DNA from: Vitellaria paradoxa
Taxonomy: Eukaryota > Streptophyta > Magnoliopsida > Ericales > Sapotaceae
Direction: 5' to 3'
NCBI GenBank assembly: GCA_019916065.1
Contig: CM034238.1
Span: 33,234,176-33,298,175 of the forward strand
DNA length: 64,000 nt
The first letter of the stretch is position 1. Every line of letters begins with the position of its first letter. The notes beneath the pieces are model-generated. The model saw only the letters and a list, made by a program, of their open reading frames with translations. It searched no databases and had not been told where the DNA came from. Shown here one piece after another: positions 49,085 to 60,410 of the stretch. A program made the position numbers and the translations under genes.

Positions 49085-49753
49085 CTAAGAAACGTTTCTA
49101 GGAAATATTGGAGGGGTCACACTAGTCCCACTTGAAATCCAATCTCCTAGAATCTAAGAAAAATTCCTAGGAAAGATTGGAACGATCACACTGGTCCCAC
49201 TTAACATCCAATCTCCTAGATAGAACCTAAGTAGGTTCCCAGGAAAGATTGGAGGGGTCACACTGGTCCCACTTAAAATCCAATCTCCTAGACAGAATCT
49301 AAGAAATGTTCCTATGAAAGATTGGAAAGGTCACACTGATCCCACTTAAAATCCAATCTCCTAGACAGAACCTAAGAAAGATTCCCAGGAAAGAAAGGTT
49401 CTCAAGAAAGATTGGAGGGGTCACACTGGTCCCACTTAAAACCCAATCTCCTAAATAGAACCTAAGAAAGGTTCCCAGGAAAGATTGAAAGGGTCACATT
49501 GGTCCCACTTAAAATCCAATCTCCTAGACAGAACCTAAGAAAGGTTCCCAGGAAAGATTGGAGGGGTCACTTAAAATCCAATCTCCTAGCTAGAACCTAA
49601 GAAAGTTTCCCAAGAAAGATTGGAGGGGTCACACTGATCCCACTTAAAAACCCAATCTCCTAGACAGAACCTAAGAAAGGTTCCCAAGAAAGATTGAAGG
49701 GGTCATATTGGTCCCACTTAAAACCCAACCTCCTAGGCAGAATCTTCTTAGAT
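49085..49753. repeat. nine ~73-bp tandem units with hairpin potential
   Basis: Units are marked by ATTGG(A)GGGGTCACAC at 49107, 49176, 49248, 49321, 49411, 49484, 49557, 49619 and 49693. The usual spacing is 72-74 bp. One unit has 17 extra bases and one lacks 11. Each contains CTAGGAAAGATTGGA and, about 25 bases on, TCCAATCTCCTAG, which pair as a 13-bp stem with one bulge. The array abuts the first candidate ATG of the antisense gene at 49084. Confidence 0.9.
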
Positions 49754-49909
49754 TTACACGTATTCATACTATCCAATAAGATTCATCTTTGGCAAAGTAT
49801 CAAGAAAAAATAATGGTAATGAAATAAAGAATCTACTAGCCTGCAATGAATAATTCTTGAAGATAATTGATCTCAAAAGATTCAAAGGTCACCAAAAGTC
49901 AAGTCCAGA

Positions 49910-50462
49910 GGTTTGAAGGCTTGAAGTGACAAGTCTTCAAGTAATGAAAGTTCGAACCAATAAAGTCTTCAAACAATAAAATTTTGAACTGATGAAGGCT
50001 TGAGATAATAAAAGCTCGAATTGGTGAAGTCTTCAAATAATAAAATTTCAAATTACTGAAGCCTTCAAATTAATAAAAGTTTAAATTGACGAAGTCTTCA
50101 AAATAATAAAAGGTTGAATTGATGGAGTCTTCAAATTAATAAAAGCTGGAAATGATGAAATCTTCCAATAATAAAGGCTCGAAGTTTTAAATTCTTCAAA
50201 TAATAAGAGTTCGAAGCAATGAAGCCTTCAGATAATAAGAGTTTGAAGTGATGAAGCCTTCAAATAATAATAGAAGCCTGGAGTGCTGAAGTCTTCAAGT
50301 AGTAGAAGCCCGGAATGATGAAGTGTTCAAGTGGTAGAAGTCCGGAGTAATGAACAAGTGGTAGAAGTCCGGAGTAATGAAGTCTTCAAATAATAAGCTT
50401 AAAGTGAAGAAGTCTTCAAATAATAAGTTCGAAGTGATGAAGTCTTTGAATAGTAAAAGCTC
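49910..50462. repeat. eighteen ~31-bp tandem units
   Basis: Degenerate units of the form ATGAAGTCTTCAAATAATAA followed by AAGCTCGAATTG. I count about eighteen between 49910 and 50462. Later units drift to AGTAGTAGAAGCCCGGAATG. The array lies between the hairpin array and the A-rich region before the 3' LTR. Confidence 0.85.
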
Positions 50463-50639
50463 AAACAGATAATGCCAAAACAGAAATTAAACTCTAGTTA
50501 ATGAGAGGCTCGAACTATGAAGTCTTCAAAGATTCCAACAAATATAAGTAGAATTCAGAAGTTCTGGTTTATATATGCTCAAATAGATCCAAACTTCAAA
50601 TTGATGGAATCAAAATTCAGCAAATTATGAAATTACAAA

Positions 50640-51620
50640 ATTGAAATCTTGAATCTAAGGTGCAAGATACTAAAAAAAAAAAAAAAAGGTTAACAATTAA
50701 AAAGTGCAGCATAAAAAAAACGGGGGGAGTCCATGCACGTCTTTGATGAAAAATTGATATAGCATAAAAGACAGAAAGTATGCATAGAATTGTCAAGTTG
50801 TCTGTGCCGAGATTATTTTGAGCCAACAATTTATCACATTACTAATGGTCTTCTTAACCGCTTGAGATCCTTGAAAGGTGCCAAGAGTTTTTGTCAAAAT
50901 AATATTTTGCTGCCCTTGAAGAAAAAAAATAAATAAATATTCTACTACTTTTGAAAAAGAATAGTACTCTGGTGCCCTCAAAGAAAAGAAAAAAAAAACA
51001 ATGCTCTGCTGCTCTTGAGAAAAAGAATAATATTCTGATGCCCTTGAACAAAAAATAAATAAATATTCTGCTGCACTTGAATAAAAAAAATGCACTGCCT
51101 TGTCAGTTGAAGAAGAATGAAGATGTCTGCTTTGCTACACTTGCAAGCAGAATAAAGACGCCTACTTTGCTTTACTTCGCTAAAATTCTTTTCAGTCGAA
51201 GAAAGTACTGGATGGAAAATTCTTTAGATAGATTTAAATTCAACTAAAAAAAAAAAAGAAGAAGAGAGAGATGCATGCTGCAAAAAAAAAAGAGCATGCC
51301 GTACAAAAAAATGGAGCCAGCTGTTAAGAAAAAAATATATTGCCGTGAGCTTTAAAAAAAAAAAAGAAGGAAAAAGAAACTGCTGAAAAAAAAGTACAGA
51401 TAAAAAAAAAAAAAGAAAAGCATTCACTTATTGAAAAAAAAAAAGAAAAAGATACCTTGCACGTTACCTTGAAGAACGATTGTAGAGTGAAGTATGGATT
51501 TATGATAAAAAATAAATAAATAAGGCTTCTCTGCATTGCAGCACAGAGGAACAAAAAAAAACGTCTCTTCGCTCCACTTTACCAAGAATTGTTTTGAATT
51601 GAGGAAAAAAAAAATTTTGA
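50640..51620. repeat. A-rich region with six ~32-bp units
   Basis: Long A and GAAAA runs on the plus strand produce low-complexity open frames that I do not consider genes. Between 50900 and 51085 the phrase ATTCTGCTGCCCTTGAA recurs about six times at 27-37-bp spacing, separated by AAAAATAAATAAAT-like spacers. Confidence 0.65.
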
Positions 51621-52456
51621 TGGAGGCTTCTTCGTATAGGCAAAATTAAATCCTATTTCAATTATGATTTAGATTCAAAATTCCAATCAAATTCTAAAAA
51701 AAAGGAACCTCAATTAAATTAGAATTATTCAAAAAAGATAAATTTTAAATCCAAGTCATACTAGAATTAAAACTAATTCTAGTCTTTCAAGTCTCCTACA
51801 GCACACAAGTCTTTGGAAGTACTCGGAATTCTTATAAATTTTGGAATTCTAATTTTGGAATTCTAATGATACGTGAGATGTACTTGGATTACTCAAATCA
51901 ATTAAGAATGTGGGCCCGTCCAAATTTCTATCCAAACTAAGAAAGCTGTTGGACTTTCTTTGGAACTCAAAACAAAGGCAAAGTTTCCTTGTCCCATGGT
52001 GCTGAAATGCAAGCGTTCCACTTGGGTAAATAAAATTCAAGTCCATTTAATTGTCAAGTACATGTTCATTTTATCTGAGATAGTTCATAGTCGTGATCTC
52101 ATGCCTCATCAATCTGGGAACTTTATCGGAATACATTCTTGTTAATTGATAAATTTAGAATTTGAAAGAAAAATGGATTTTAATTCCAAGTAAAATTTAG
52201 AATTAAAAAATGAATTTGATTTCTTTTATAAAAAATAAATTTTGATTCCAATCCAAATTTGGAATTCAAAATAAATTCAAGTTCATTATTTTAATTTTTA
52301 TTACAGAAATTAAAATATTTGAAGTATGACTTGCATCAAATTTCAAAAATTATCGTTGTACAAGAACTCAAAATGTTCTAGTCAATGGCATCAAGTTTTC
52401 AAATTCGAGACCCGCTCACTCTTCAACACTATTGCAACATGTACGTGATCAAGTCT
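51621..52456. other. 3' untranslated part of element E, no gene seen
   Basis: AT-rich sequence with several direct repeats of AATTCAAATTC-like phrases (51640-52330). No coding unit is recognisable up to the polypurine tract. Confidence 0.5.
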
Positions 52457-52468
52457 TGAGGGGGCATT
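52457..52468 (+). promoter_or_regulatory. polypurine tract of element E
   Basis: TTGAGGGGGCAT immediately precedes the 3' LTR. The GAGGGGG core is the expected plus-strand primer. Confidence 0.7.
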
Positions 52469-53228
52469 TGTAGACACATAAAATTCGGCCAAATCACAAA
52501 TTGCCACGTGTCAAATAAAAGCCCACTAAATTGACAAATTAAATCTTGCCACGTGTCTCGTGGAGAATTTTAAGAAAATTATACATGTGGACATATGATA
52601 AATCGCCACGTGTAAAAGTGATTCAGCCCAAAGATGACAAGACTTGGCCAATCAAATTGAGCCACTTGTCAGCTGAGCCTACCACTAAAGGTAATTAATC
52701 TTAATTTTTATCTCTTAAATAAATAAATAAATAAGAGATAATTATTTAAGAATTATAATATTATCTAAACTACTTGATCTTTATCTCTTATTTAATAAAT
52801 AAAATAATGAGATAATTATTTAAGTGGTTTGATATTATCTAAAATCTTTGATATTATCTCTTATTTAATAAATTAAATAGTGAGATAATTATCCTGGAGA
52901 AGTTGAATTTAACTATGACTCTCTCCCACACATCTATAGATAGGGGTCATTCCCAAGCATAAAGAGGACACCCTTTTGCACAAGGAGACTCTACTGGATC
53001 AAGCTGCCAAGGCCCCACAGACTCTCAAGTAACAAGAAGAAACACGTGTTGATTCGAGATCAAGCTGCAAGCTCTCGCATCAACTTTTCGAAGAGAAAAA
53101 TCAGAGGATTTTATTTCTTTGATTAAAAATTCAGAGATTGTATTTTATTATTCTTTAAATCAATAAAATTTCAATTTATTACTACAATTTTCTGTGTTTA
53201 TTTTCCAAACATGAAATTTGTGTGTACA
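52469..53228 (+). repeat. 3' LTR of element E
   Basis: 760 bp, 81 bp longer than the 5' LTR because the AATAAGAGATAATTATTTAA module near 52725-52880 is duplicated. The three CACGTG boxes are kept at 52505-52510, 52550-52555 and 52607-52612. Confidence 0.93.
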
Positions 53229-54060
53229 ACAGGTTTCAGGTCTTTCAACCTTACGGTATTCTCTATACCCTTTCTATTTTCTAGTATTCTCTATCCCCAT
53301 ATTCATAATCTCAATCTCATTTCATTATCTCTTTCCATAAATATTATTATAATTATTTTCATTATCATTAATATCATCTTTAGAACCATTTATCATAAAC
53401 AATCCATCACAAATAATATCATCTCCTCACCAACAATTTATCATAACCAAAATTATCTTATCATCCTATAATAAGTCAACATTTCATCATAATCTACTAA
53501 TAATATCATCTCATATTAATCTATATTAAAATAACTCATCACCATTTGCAATTATCTCATCAATATTTTTTTTATCTAATATTAAGATCTTTCGTAAGGT
53601 ATTTCCAAAAAAAAAAAAAAAATCATCCAAATACTTCAAAGTCACATACTTTTCATTTATTTAAAAATAATACTCTTCCTCATTAAATTTTTCTATATTA
53701 AGAAATTTTAACCAAATGACTTCACTAAAAAGGTATTAAAAGTTTTCATGAGCCAAACTATAATTTCTCACAACTTTAGGAAAAAATTATAATTTCCCAA
53801 ACTCGCAAAATTGTAATTTTTCAAAAAAAACTTAGGATCACTATGCAATTATTTAAAAATTTTGGAGTCACTATGTAATTATCCAAAACTTTTGAATTAC
53901 TTTGTAATTATCCAAACATTTTGGACTCACTATGTAATTATTAAAACTTTTGGGGTTGCTTTGCAATTATATAAAACTTTATGGGTTAATTCATAATTAT
54001 ATAAAACTACTGGAACTAAATGATGATTTTAGAAACTTTCATGAAATATGCTTTGGCATA
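53229..54060 (-). mobile_element. LTR-like remnant, right part, with ~30-bp tandem units
   Basis: After the ACAGG target copy the sequence continues the element interrupted at 37625. From 53829 to 54010 six units of about 30 bp carry CTATGTAATTATCCAAAACTTTTGGA-like text (TAATT/CAATT near 53845, 53875, 53905, 53935, 53965 and 53995). No clear terminus was found, so the right border is arbitrary. Confidence 0.35.
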
Positions 54061-54360
54061 TTCGTCTGTAAGTTTTTCCCGCAAACTCTCATTTCATCCA
54101 AAACGTTGTGATCTAGTTCGGACCTAGTTCACATAATATAGTTTAAATATAATTACATTTATATAAAATAAATACATAAAAATTTATCAAAATATTTCTA
54201 CATCTTATATATGTGAACAAAATATATTAAATCTCTATCTCAAATATCCAAACAAGTAAAAAAAAATGTTTGTAAATGGCTAATAAGCTCCTCGTATGCT
54301 CAAATTATAATCCCTGTAAGGTTTTTTAGTGGCAAATCTATACAAAATCTTAAATTAAAT

Positions 54361-55192
54361 ATGTCAAATTTGAATATTTTCTAAATTGAAGAAAGATGAA
54401 GATTTGCATGAAGATTTTTCAAATTGGTAACACAATATTGCAATTCAAGTCCAATTAGGAGTGAAGAATAATATTGCACAGATTAGGAAACACACGCGCA
54501 AAAATCCAGTGTACCTCGCAGGCAACACGCAGGGAGCACGCGGCTGCGCCACATGGCGCTGGAAGCCCGCAGGATATATGCAGGTTCGACCTTTTGGCAG
54601 TAGACCCCGCAGGGAGTGCGCAGGGAAACTGATGGTTCGAGTTATAGAAGATTTTGTTTCCATTTAGGAAATCTGCTTGTATATTTGAGTCCCAATTAGA
54701 ATAGAATTTTGCTTATTTATTTGAGTCCTAATTAGAATAGGATTTTGCTTGGAATATGATGGGTAAGTATATATATATGCACCCAAGCTTAATGTACAAA
54801 AAGGAACGAGAGGAGCATATTATAGAGTCTTGTGAGAGAGAGAATTTTTCCTTGTGAGCTTATAGCTCTTTCTCTTATTTCTATTATTCTTGGTTAAGCA
54901 TGTTCACTTTCTAAGGAGTTAGAAAGTTTGTTTCCACTTGGTCTAGGTGTGTCGAGGATTCGAGCAAGTGCTTGAAAGAAGTCGTGCGAAGAGTCGTAGA
55001 GATTTCGAGTGGGTACTTGTAACCTAATTATATAGTAGAAGTTTGGGTGGTCTCCGAAATCGGACCCAGAGTTTTACCTTTACTTGTTGGTAAAAGGGTT
55101 TCTTCGTTACCAATCTTGTGTTCGTTATTTTTGTGATTGGTTGATTGATTTGGGTGATTCGAAAATTTTCAATCCCTAACATTAAAATAATA
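54361..55192 (+). mobile_element. possible LTR or TRIM-like sequence
   Basis: A GC-rich island at 54490-54630 (CACGCGCAAAAATCC, GCAGGGAGCACGCGG) interrupts AT-rich DNA. It is followed by a TATATATATA box near 54770, a GAGAGAGAG tract near 54834 and TTCTATTATTCTTGG near 54880, as in copia-type LTRs. The segment ends CCCTAACA. No target duplication or second copy was found. Confidence 0.3.
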
Positions 55193-58089
55193 ATATTAAT
55201 ATTTTTAACATACTTCTAATTACAAAACTATGAAATTATTTTGGATTTGGCAGATGTTTAATACACTCACTTGCAGTTTGATTTCATCCTGCGCTCGGCT
55301 TCTTCTTCCAGCACTTAGCTTTCCCAGTCTCCCTCTCCCAGACTCTCGGTTTGCTTTTCACAGTTCACCCAAATCCTTAAACTAATATATCGTGTATATC
55401 TATATGTATCAAGTGCACAGGTGGTGCCCAAGTGAAAAAATAATGATGATAATAAGTAAATAAAATAAAAACAGAAGGATGAGACTCTGCAGGCCATAAG
55501 ACAGCACACCCCGTGATTTTATATTTATATATAGAGTGTGTTTGAAGTGACAAAAAATAAAATAAAATGTGATAAATTGTGAATTTGTAATTTATGTAAT
55601 GAAATAAAAAGTAAATAATTTTTAAGATTTGTTAATAATTTTTACTATTTTAAAAATTTTTTTATCATTTTAAACGGAACTATATATATATATATATATC
55701 AAAAAACAAAGTAATTTAGTAGGCTGCAACCTTTCCTCTCTTTCCACGTGAGCACTTATCTTTTCAATTTTTTTTTTTAAAAATAAATATATATTAAAAT
55801 TAAAAAAAATATATATTTAAAATTTAAAACTTTTAGGTTATTATACTGACATAGTATTACTACTAGTATTGACCTATGCGATGCACATAATTAAATAATA
55901 TTTTTTTATGAATTAAACATAATTTTTAAATACACGACAAAATATTTCAATAAAATTACATAAATTAATAAAATAATTAGTTATTTTTTTATTTTTATGT
56001 TTTTATTTGTGTCAACGTTAATAAATCGATAGAGTTGATTATAGTGGAGTTTACATATAAATAAGAAAAAAATTACGTTTTACCAAATTTCAATTCTAAC
56101 TGATCTAATTTTAAAAAATAAAATTTATTCTAAAATATCTTAAATTATAAATTTACCTAATCAATCTGATCTCTTTTTTATTTTAGACTCTTTGTTAATT
56201 TTAATATATATCTTTTTAATTATTGACTCATTTTGCATTTAGTTAAAAATGCTATTAATCTTAATTATATTAATTAGTTAACTTATTGTGAGAATTTTTT
56301 CTAAAAATAAATTATTTCGAAGCTTAAACAATATTTAAAATTTTTTGTGTTTTAGATTTATGATATAACAAAGTTAAAATATACATTCTTTTTGTATTTC
56401 TTGTGCTTTAATAAACTATTTTCATGAAGAGTACCACATAAGATTTATTAATAATTTTTTATTAATTTTATAAAAATAACTTAAATTAAAAACATTATTA
56501 TTAATCATGCATTGTATTTTATAAAAAAAAAATATAATCAAGCTAATCAATTTAAATTTAAAGTTAGAATTTAGAAAAAAAAATTACTCCTGTAAACTAA
56601 TTTTATTTAAAGATCCTAAACTAATTTTATTTAAAAATTTGTAAAAATAAAAGGTAGAATGATAAATATAGTGTATCATATATGATTTGATAATAAATTT
56701 TTAATTAGTTTATAAAAGTAACCCAAATAAAAAATATTATTATTAATTATTTGTACTTTATAAAATAAAATAAACATAGTTAATATGACTAAATTTTAAT
56801 ATTCAATTTTTTTGTATTTTTAAATTTTAAAAATATTAAGAATTGTTATAGATAAAATAACTTAATTATTATTTAAGTTTTTTCTATTTCTGTTTTTTAA
56901 TTTGATTCCATTTTTTTGTATTTTTAATTTAACTACTAATATATTTGAAATATATAAATATTTACAACTATATTGAATTTATAAGTAAGAGAATTCTTTT
57001 TTGAAACTCATCAATTCAAAGCAAGTAAGAGAATTCTTTTTTGAAACTCATCAATTCAATGCAAGTAGATTACTTGTTTTGATTACTTTTTCAGAACTCA
57101 AGAAAGTAGGTCTTTTTTTAGAACCTATGAGTTTGATAAAATTTATTAAAATCACTTTGCACAACTTTAATACTTTTATAGGTAAAAGAAAATGTAAACT
57201 TGTTGTCTTTTACCGATGTGATATAAAGAAATAAAAGTTCAGTAATTGAGAAAAGAGAAGAGAAGAAAAGGAAAGAAAAATTAAAAATTAATTTAACATT
57301 CTATAAAAAAAAAAGAAAAGTAAAAAGAAAAAAAAGTAGAATGAGATTAAAAAAGTATGCCATCTAAGATTAGATTAAAGGAAAAGAGGAGAGAGAAAAT
57401 ACATTATTTTAGTCTCATAAATAGATATTAGCTCATTGACATTAAATTGAGACTATTGGATTAAATTCCAATGATCCACATGCATTCATACTTTCTTAAT
57501 TCAAAAAATTAAAAATCTAAATAATTAGAATTTTAAACTAGCAATCCAATTTAAGTTTGGGAAGAAAAAAACTAGCTAATTACTAGTTACTACTTACTAA
57601 AAAGCTAGTTTTTTTTTTTTAGTTTGGGAATGGAAAAAGTTAATTAGCTTAACTTTTTTATTTTTTATTAATTTGATATTTTTGCCTCTAAAAGAAATTA
57701 AAAATATAAGAAGATAAATTTGATCATTTTATAAAAAGTCAAAAAATTAAGGTGGCTTTTGGTTTGTCTTTTTATGTTTTGTTTTCTATTTTTATTTTTT
57801 ATTTTTTGTTTTGAATTCATTTCTCATTTTACACTTTTAAAAATAAAGAAAATAGTTCAAAACGTATTCGGTTACTTATGTTTTTAAAATTTATTTTAGA
57901 AAATAGAAAATAAATTTATACATAAAATAAAAAATAATAAAAAATTATTTTAATTGTTTTTAATCTAAAAAAATTTCAAAATAAAAAATATTTTTTTATT
58001 TTTTTATTTTAAAATTTTTAAAACATAAAACATATAAAAAAATAAAAAAATAAACCTAGCGCTACCTAAAGAGATAGAAGCCAAGAACG
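55193..58089. other. AT-rich intergenic DNA, no gene seen
   Basis: Nearly 2.9 kb of very AT-rich DNA with a TA run at 55682-55699 and many A/T homopolymers. At 56990-57065 a phrase GTAAGAGAATTCTTTTTTGA followed by AACTCATCAATTCAA is duplicated. No gene is supported. Confidence 0.55.
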
Positions 58090-58517
58090 TGCCAAATGCA
58101 ACCTCAAATTACAAGTCACGGGCTGACGTAGCATTATCCGACGGGGTAACGGTGAAGTAAATGCAGGCGCTGGATTTGACAAAGATTCAAAAGCGCGTGG
58201 AGCATATTATCATATCTGGCACGTGCGATCCAATCGACGATCCACCACCACCAAGAATGCACACCCGTGCCTCCAATCTCTCCATTGCCAACACGTTCCA
58301 AAGGGGGCCTCAAACCTAACGGTCCCGTCTCCTCTCTCTCTCTCTCCCCCCCTCCCTCCCTCTCTTCACCATTAACTTCGCTTCGCTTGTGATTTCGGAA
58401 TCCAATTAGGGTTGAGTTCTATCGAGAGTCCAGACTTGAATTTCCATAGCTAAAATTCTTCAAGAAACCCCGACAAGAAGTCTTTGGCTTTCTGGTTCAT
58501 CTCCTTGAAGACGTGCC
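58090..58517 (+). promoter_or_regulatory. promoter and 5' UTR of the TMEM53-like gene
   Basis: Composition changes sharply from AT-rich to mixed near 58080. A CACGTG box is at 58220-58225. A pure pyrimidine tract (CTCTCTCTC, CCCTCCCTCCC) at 58328-58366 is the kind of Y-patch often found near plant transcription starts. The 5' UTR then runs to the ATG at 58518. I see no clear TATA box. Confidence 0.5.
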
Positions 58518-58699
58518 ATGTTGAGAAACGGAGGAGGTCGATTCTATTGGTCTCGGAATCAAACCGCTGGTAAGGTCCATGGAATCATCGCCATCTTCGC
58601 CTGGGTTTCGATTCAGGAAAGCCACTTGAAGAATTACACGAATCTTTACTCTTCTCTTGGATGGAACTCTCTTGTTTGCCTCGCCGATTTCCTCAATCC
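58518..58699 (+). CDS. TMEM53/DUF829-type protein, exon 1 only
   Basis: The ATG at 58518 opens MLRNGGGRFYWSRNQTAGKV and continues IIAIFAWVSIQESHLKNYTN and LYSSLGWNSLVCLADFLNP. This is the N-terminus of plant DUF829 proteins (TMEM53-like, alpha/beta-hydrolase fold): an FYW..R start, the IFAW strand, and SLGWNSLVC. The frame would stop at a TGA overlapping a strong donor, CC|GTGAGT, with GT at 58700, so exon 1 is 58518-58699 and breaks after two bases of a codon. The next exon (expected to carry the nucleophile-elbow region) was not found before 64000. Intron 1 apparently contains the hAT and copia insertions. DUF829 proteins have no firmly established reaction. Confidence 0.75.
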
Positions 58700-59414
58700 G
58701 TGAGTTAATTTCCTTTGCACACACACATACACGCGTACATATTCCTCAGCAAACCATGTTTATATAGACACACTTATATTGTTACTGGTATTGTTACTGG
58801 TATTGTGGTAGGATTGAACTTGAAATGTGTGATTAATTTGTGATGTGTTCTTGGTTTTGCTGAATTATTTGTGGATAATGTGTGATGTGGTGCGATTTGG
58901 AGGTTATGTCATATAGGATTCTTAATTATTACTCTGATTATAACTGAAGATGGGTCTAATTGCTGGTGTCCGAAATGAGAAATGACTTGGAAGGAACCAA
59001 CTATGTTCACCACTATTGCCTTCATTTTGCTTGTAGTGCATAATGTTCCAGAGTGTTAACCCTTGCAGTTGCAGGACACTTCCGTCTGCTACCTCTACTG
59101 GATTTATTACTAATGTTTTGGCTAACAGGATATGTTTATGTTGAGTAGTGGTAAGAGCTAGAAAGGTGATGATTGATAAAAGAGAGCAGAGGTCGCCATT
59201 TTGTTATCTTGGATTCAATATTCACTAGGGAAGATTGGTTAGTATAATAATGCTTGCAGAATTACAATGGGATGGATGAAATAAAAATTGCTTCCATTCT
59301 GATCATAATTTTTGTTCTGTAACTGTAAGGCCTGCCTTTCTATGTTGGTTCAGAACACTGGGCTGTTAGAGATTCTCTCTCTCCATTATTTAATTGATCA
59401 AGAGTAGGTGTAGA
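58700..59414 (+). other. intron 1 of the TMEM53-like gene, proximal part
   Basis: Begins GTGAGTT and is T-rich, with no downstream exon of the DUF829 family visible. It runs into the end of a hAT element at 59415. That it is intronic is inferred from the donor and the missing remainder of the gene. Confidence 0.5.
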
Positions 59415-59592
59415 CAGGGACCCCGAACATGGTTGCCCCTTATACTAATTCATTAAAAAAAAAAGTCATACAAGTTAAAGCAAAAACAAAACAAAATCAA
59501 AGTTATATTATGTAGTTAACTTGAATTACATCAAAAAAACTAAAAAACCTTTCTTAATCGGTTATGGTGCTTTATAATTAGCACGATCCGAT

Positions 59593-60208
59593 TCAACAAA
59601 AACTGCTTCTTCTTGCATTTTTTGAAGCAAATTCTTCAATTATGTCATCATAATTCAATTTATCCAAGAACTCACTTTCAATAGACATCATAGCCAATTC
59701 ACTTAATCTCTCTTGTGACATGGTCGTCCGAAGGTAAGTTATTATCAACTTCAACTTAGAAAAACTCCTCTCTGGTGAAGCAACTGTAACCGGTATAGTC
59801 AACAAAATTCGATATGCAACCCATACCATTTGGAAACCACCCTCTTTCCAATAAGACATTATAAAATTGAGGATGTCAATTGCTTTTGTCACTTCCCTTG
59901 GTAATATTGTTTTCAAATGTCTAAGTTCTTGGAATAGCTCATCCCCACAAATATCTCCATATTCCTTATATTTCAAGAAACTTTCTAATTTATTACAATG
60001 CTCCTTCAATTGCTCTTCATTAACACTTTTGAATTTTGCATTAAATAAAAATCCAAAGGTTGCTTCATAAAGTTCAAATTGCTCAAATCGATCCTTAAGC
60101 GATGTAAGAGCTTGATCTATAATGTAGAGGAAATAAGTAACTCTAAAATTACCTTCCGGTGATTGACTTTCATCGACCTCATCTCCCAAATTCTCATCAA
60201 ATTGCTTC
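59593..60208 (-). pseudogene. hAT transposase, C-terminal part with dimerisation domain
   Basis: About 205 codons remain open from the copia B junction to the stop at 59593. The first codons are KQFDENLGDEVDES. The C-terminal hAT dimerisation domain (Dimer_Tnp_hAT) is obvious: ILLTIPVTVASPERSFSKLK, then IITYLRTTMSQERLSELAMM and SIESEFLDKLNYDDII. The pattern resembles the transposase-like group often annotated as zinc finger MYM-type protein 1-like. The catalytic core and N-terminal zinc finger would be upstream, past copia B. This frame has no stop, so the element may have been intact when B inserted. Confidence 0.85.
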
Positions 60209-60403
60209 AGTTGAAAATCAGAACAGAAAAATTAGAGAGAAAAGAAAGAGAGATGATATTCTTCTTCTCCCTCATACTCTATTTATAATCAAGTTTAGGT
60301 TACAAAAGATAGAAATTGAAATCAGCCAATATATGGCAATAACCAAAAATAACTAAATCACAATCATCAATTATGCCTTAAATATTCCTAACATATTCTA
60401 ACA
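60209..60403 (-). repeat. 3' LTR of copia B
   Basis: 195 bp. On the minus strand it starts TGTTAGAATATGTTAGGAAT, contains TATAAATAGAGTATGAGG and ends GATTTTCAACT, the same CAACT end as elements A and C. The hAT reading frame continues in register into the last LTR bases. Confidence 0.88.
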
Positions 60404-60410
60404 CTCCCCC

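Larger units (their letters stand above)
37626..53228 (+). mobile_element. Ty3/gypsy element E, Tat type, 15.6 kb with antisense gene
   Basis: LTRs at 37626-38304 and 52469-53228 both start TGTAGACACA and end GTGTGTACA. A perfect ACAGG duplication flanks them (37621-37625 and 53229-53233). Plus strand: gag, protease, RT, RNase H, a second archaeal-type RNase H, then integrase, an order and double RNase H that mark the Tat clade. Between pol and the 3' LTR lie about 7.1 kb of tandem arrays and an intron-containing gene on the minus strand. The sense genes are broken by stops and shifts. By hand I count about 16 differences in the first ~245 aligned LTR bases, so the insertion is not recent. 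Confidence 0.95.

Noticed and set aside
50640..51600. Several minus-strand open frames rich in Phe and Ser
   Set aside because: They are translations of long A and GAAAA runs with no domain pattern. The region is low-complexity sequence in the 3' part of element E.
54570..54600. tRNA-like GGTTCGA segment
   Set aside because: No acceptor stem, D-arm or anticodon arm could be fitted around it.
54445..54667. Open frames on both strands over the GC-rich island
   Set aside because: They overlap each other, lack family likeness and are explained by the GC-rich composition that avoids stops.
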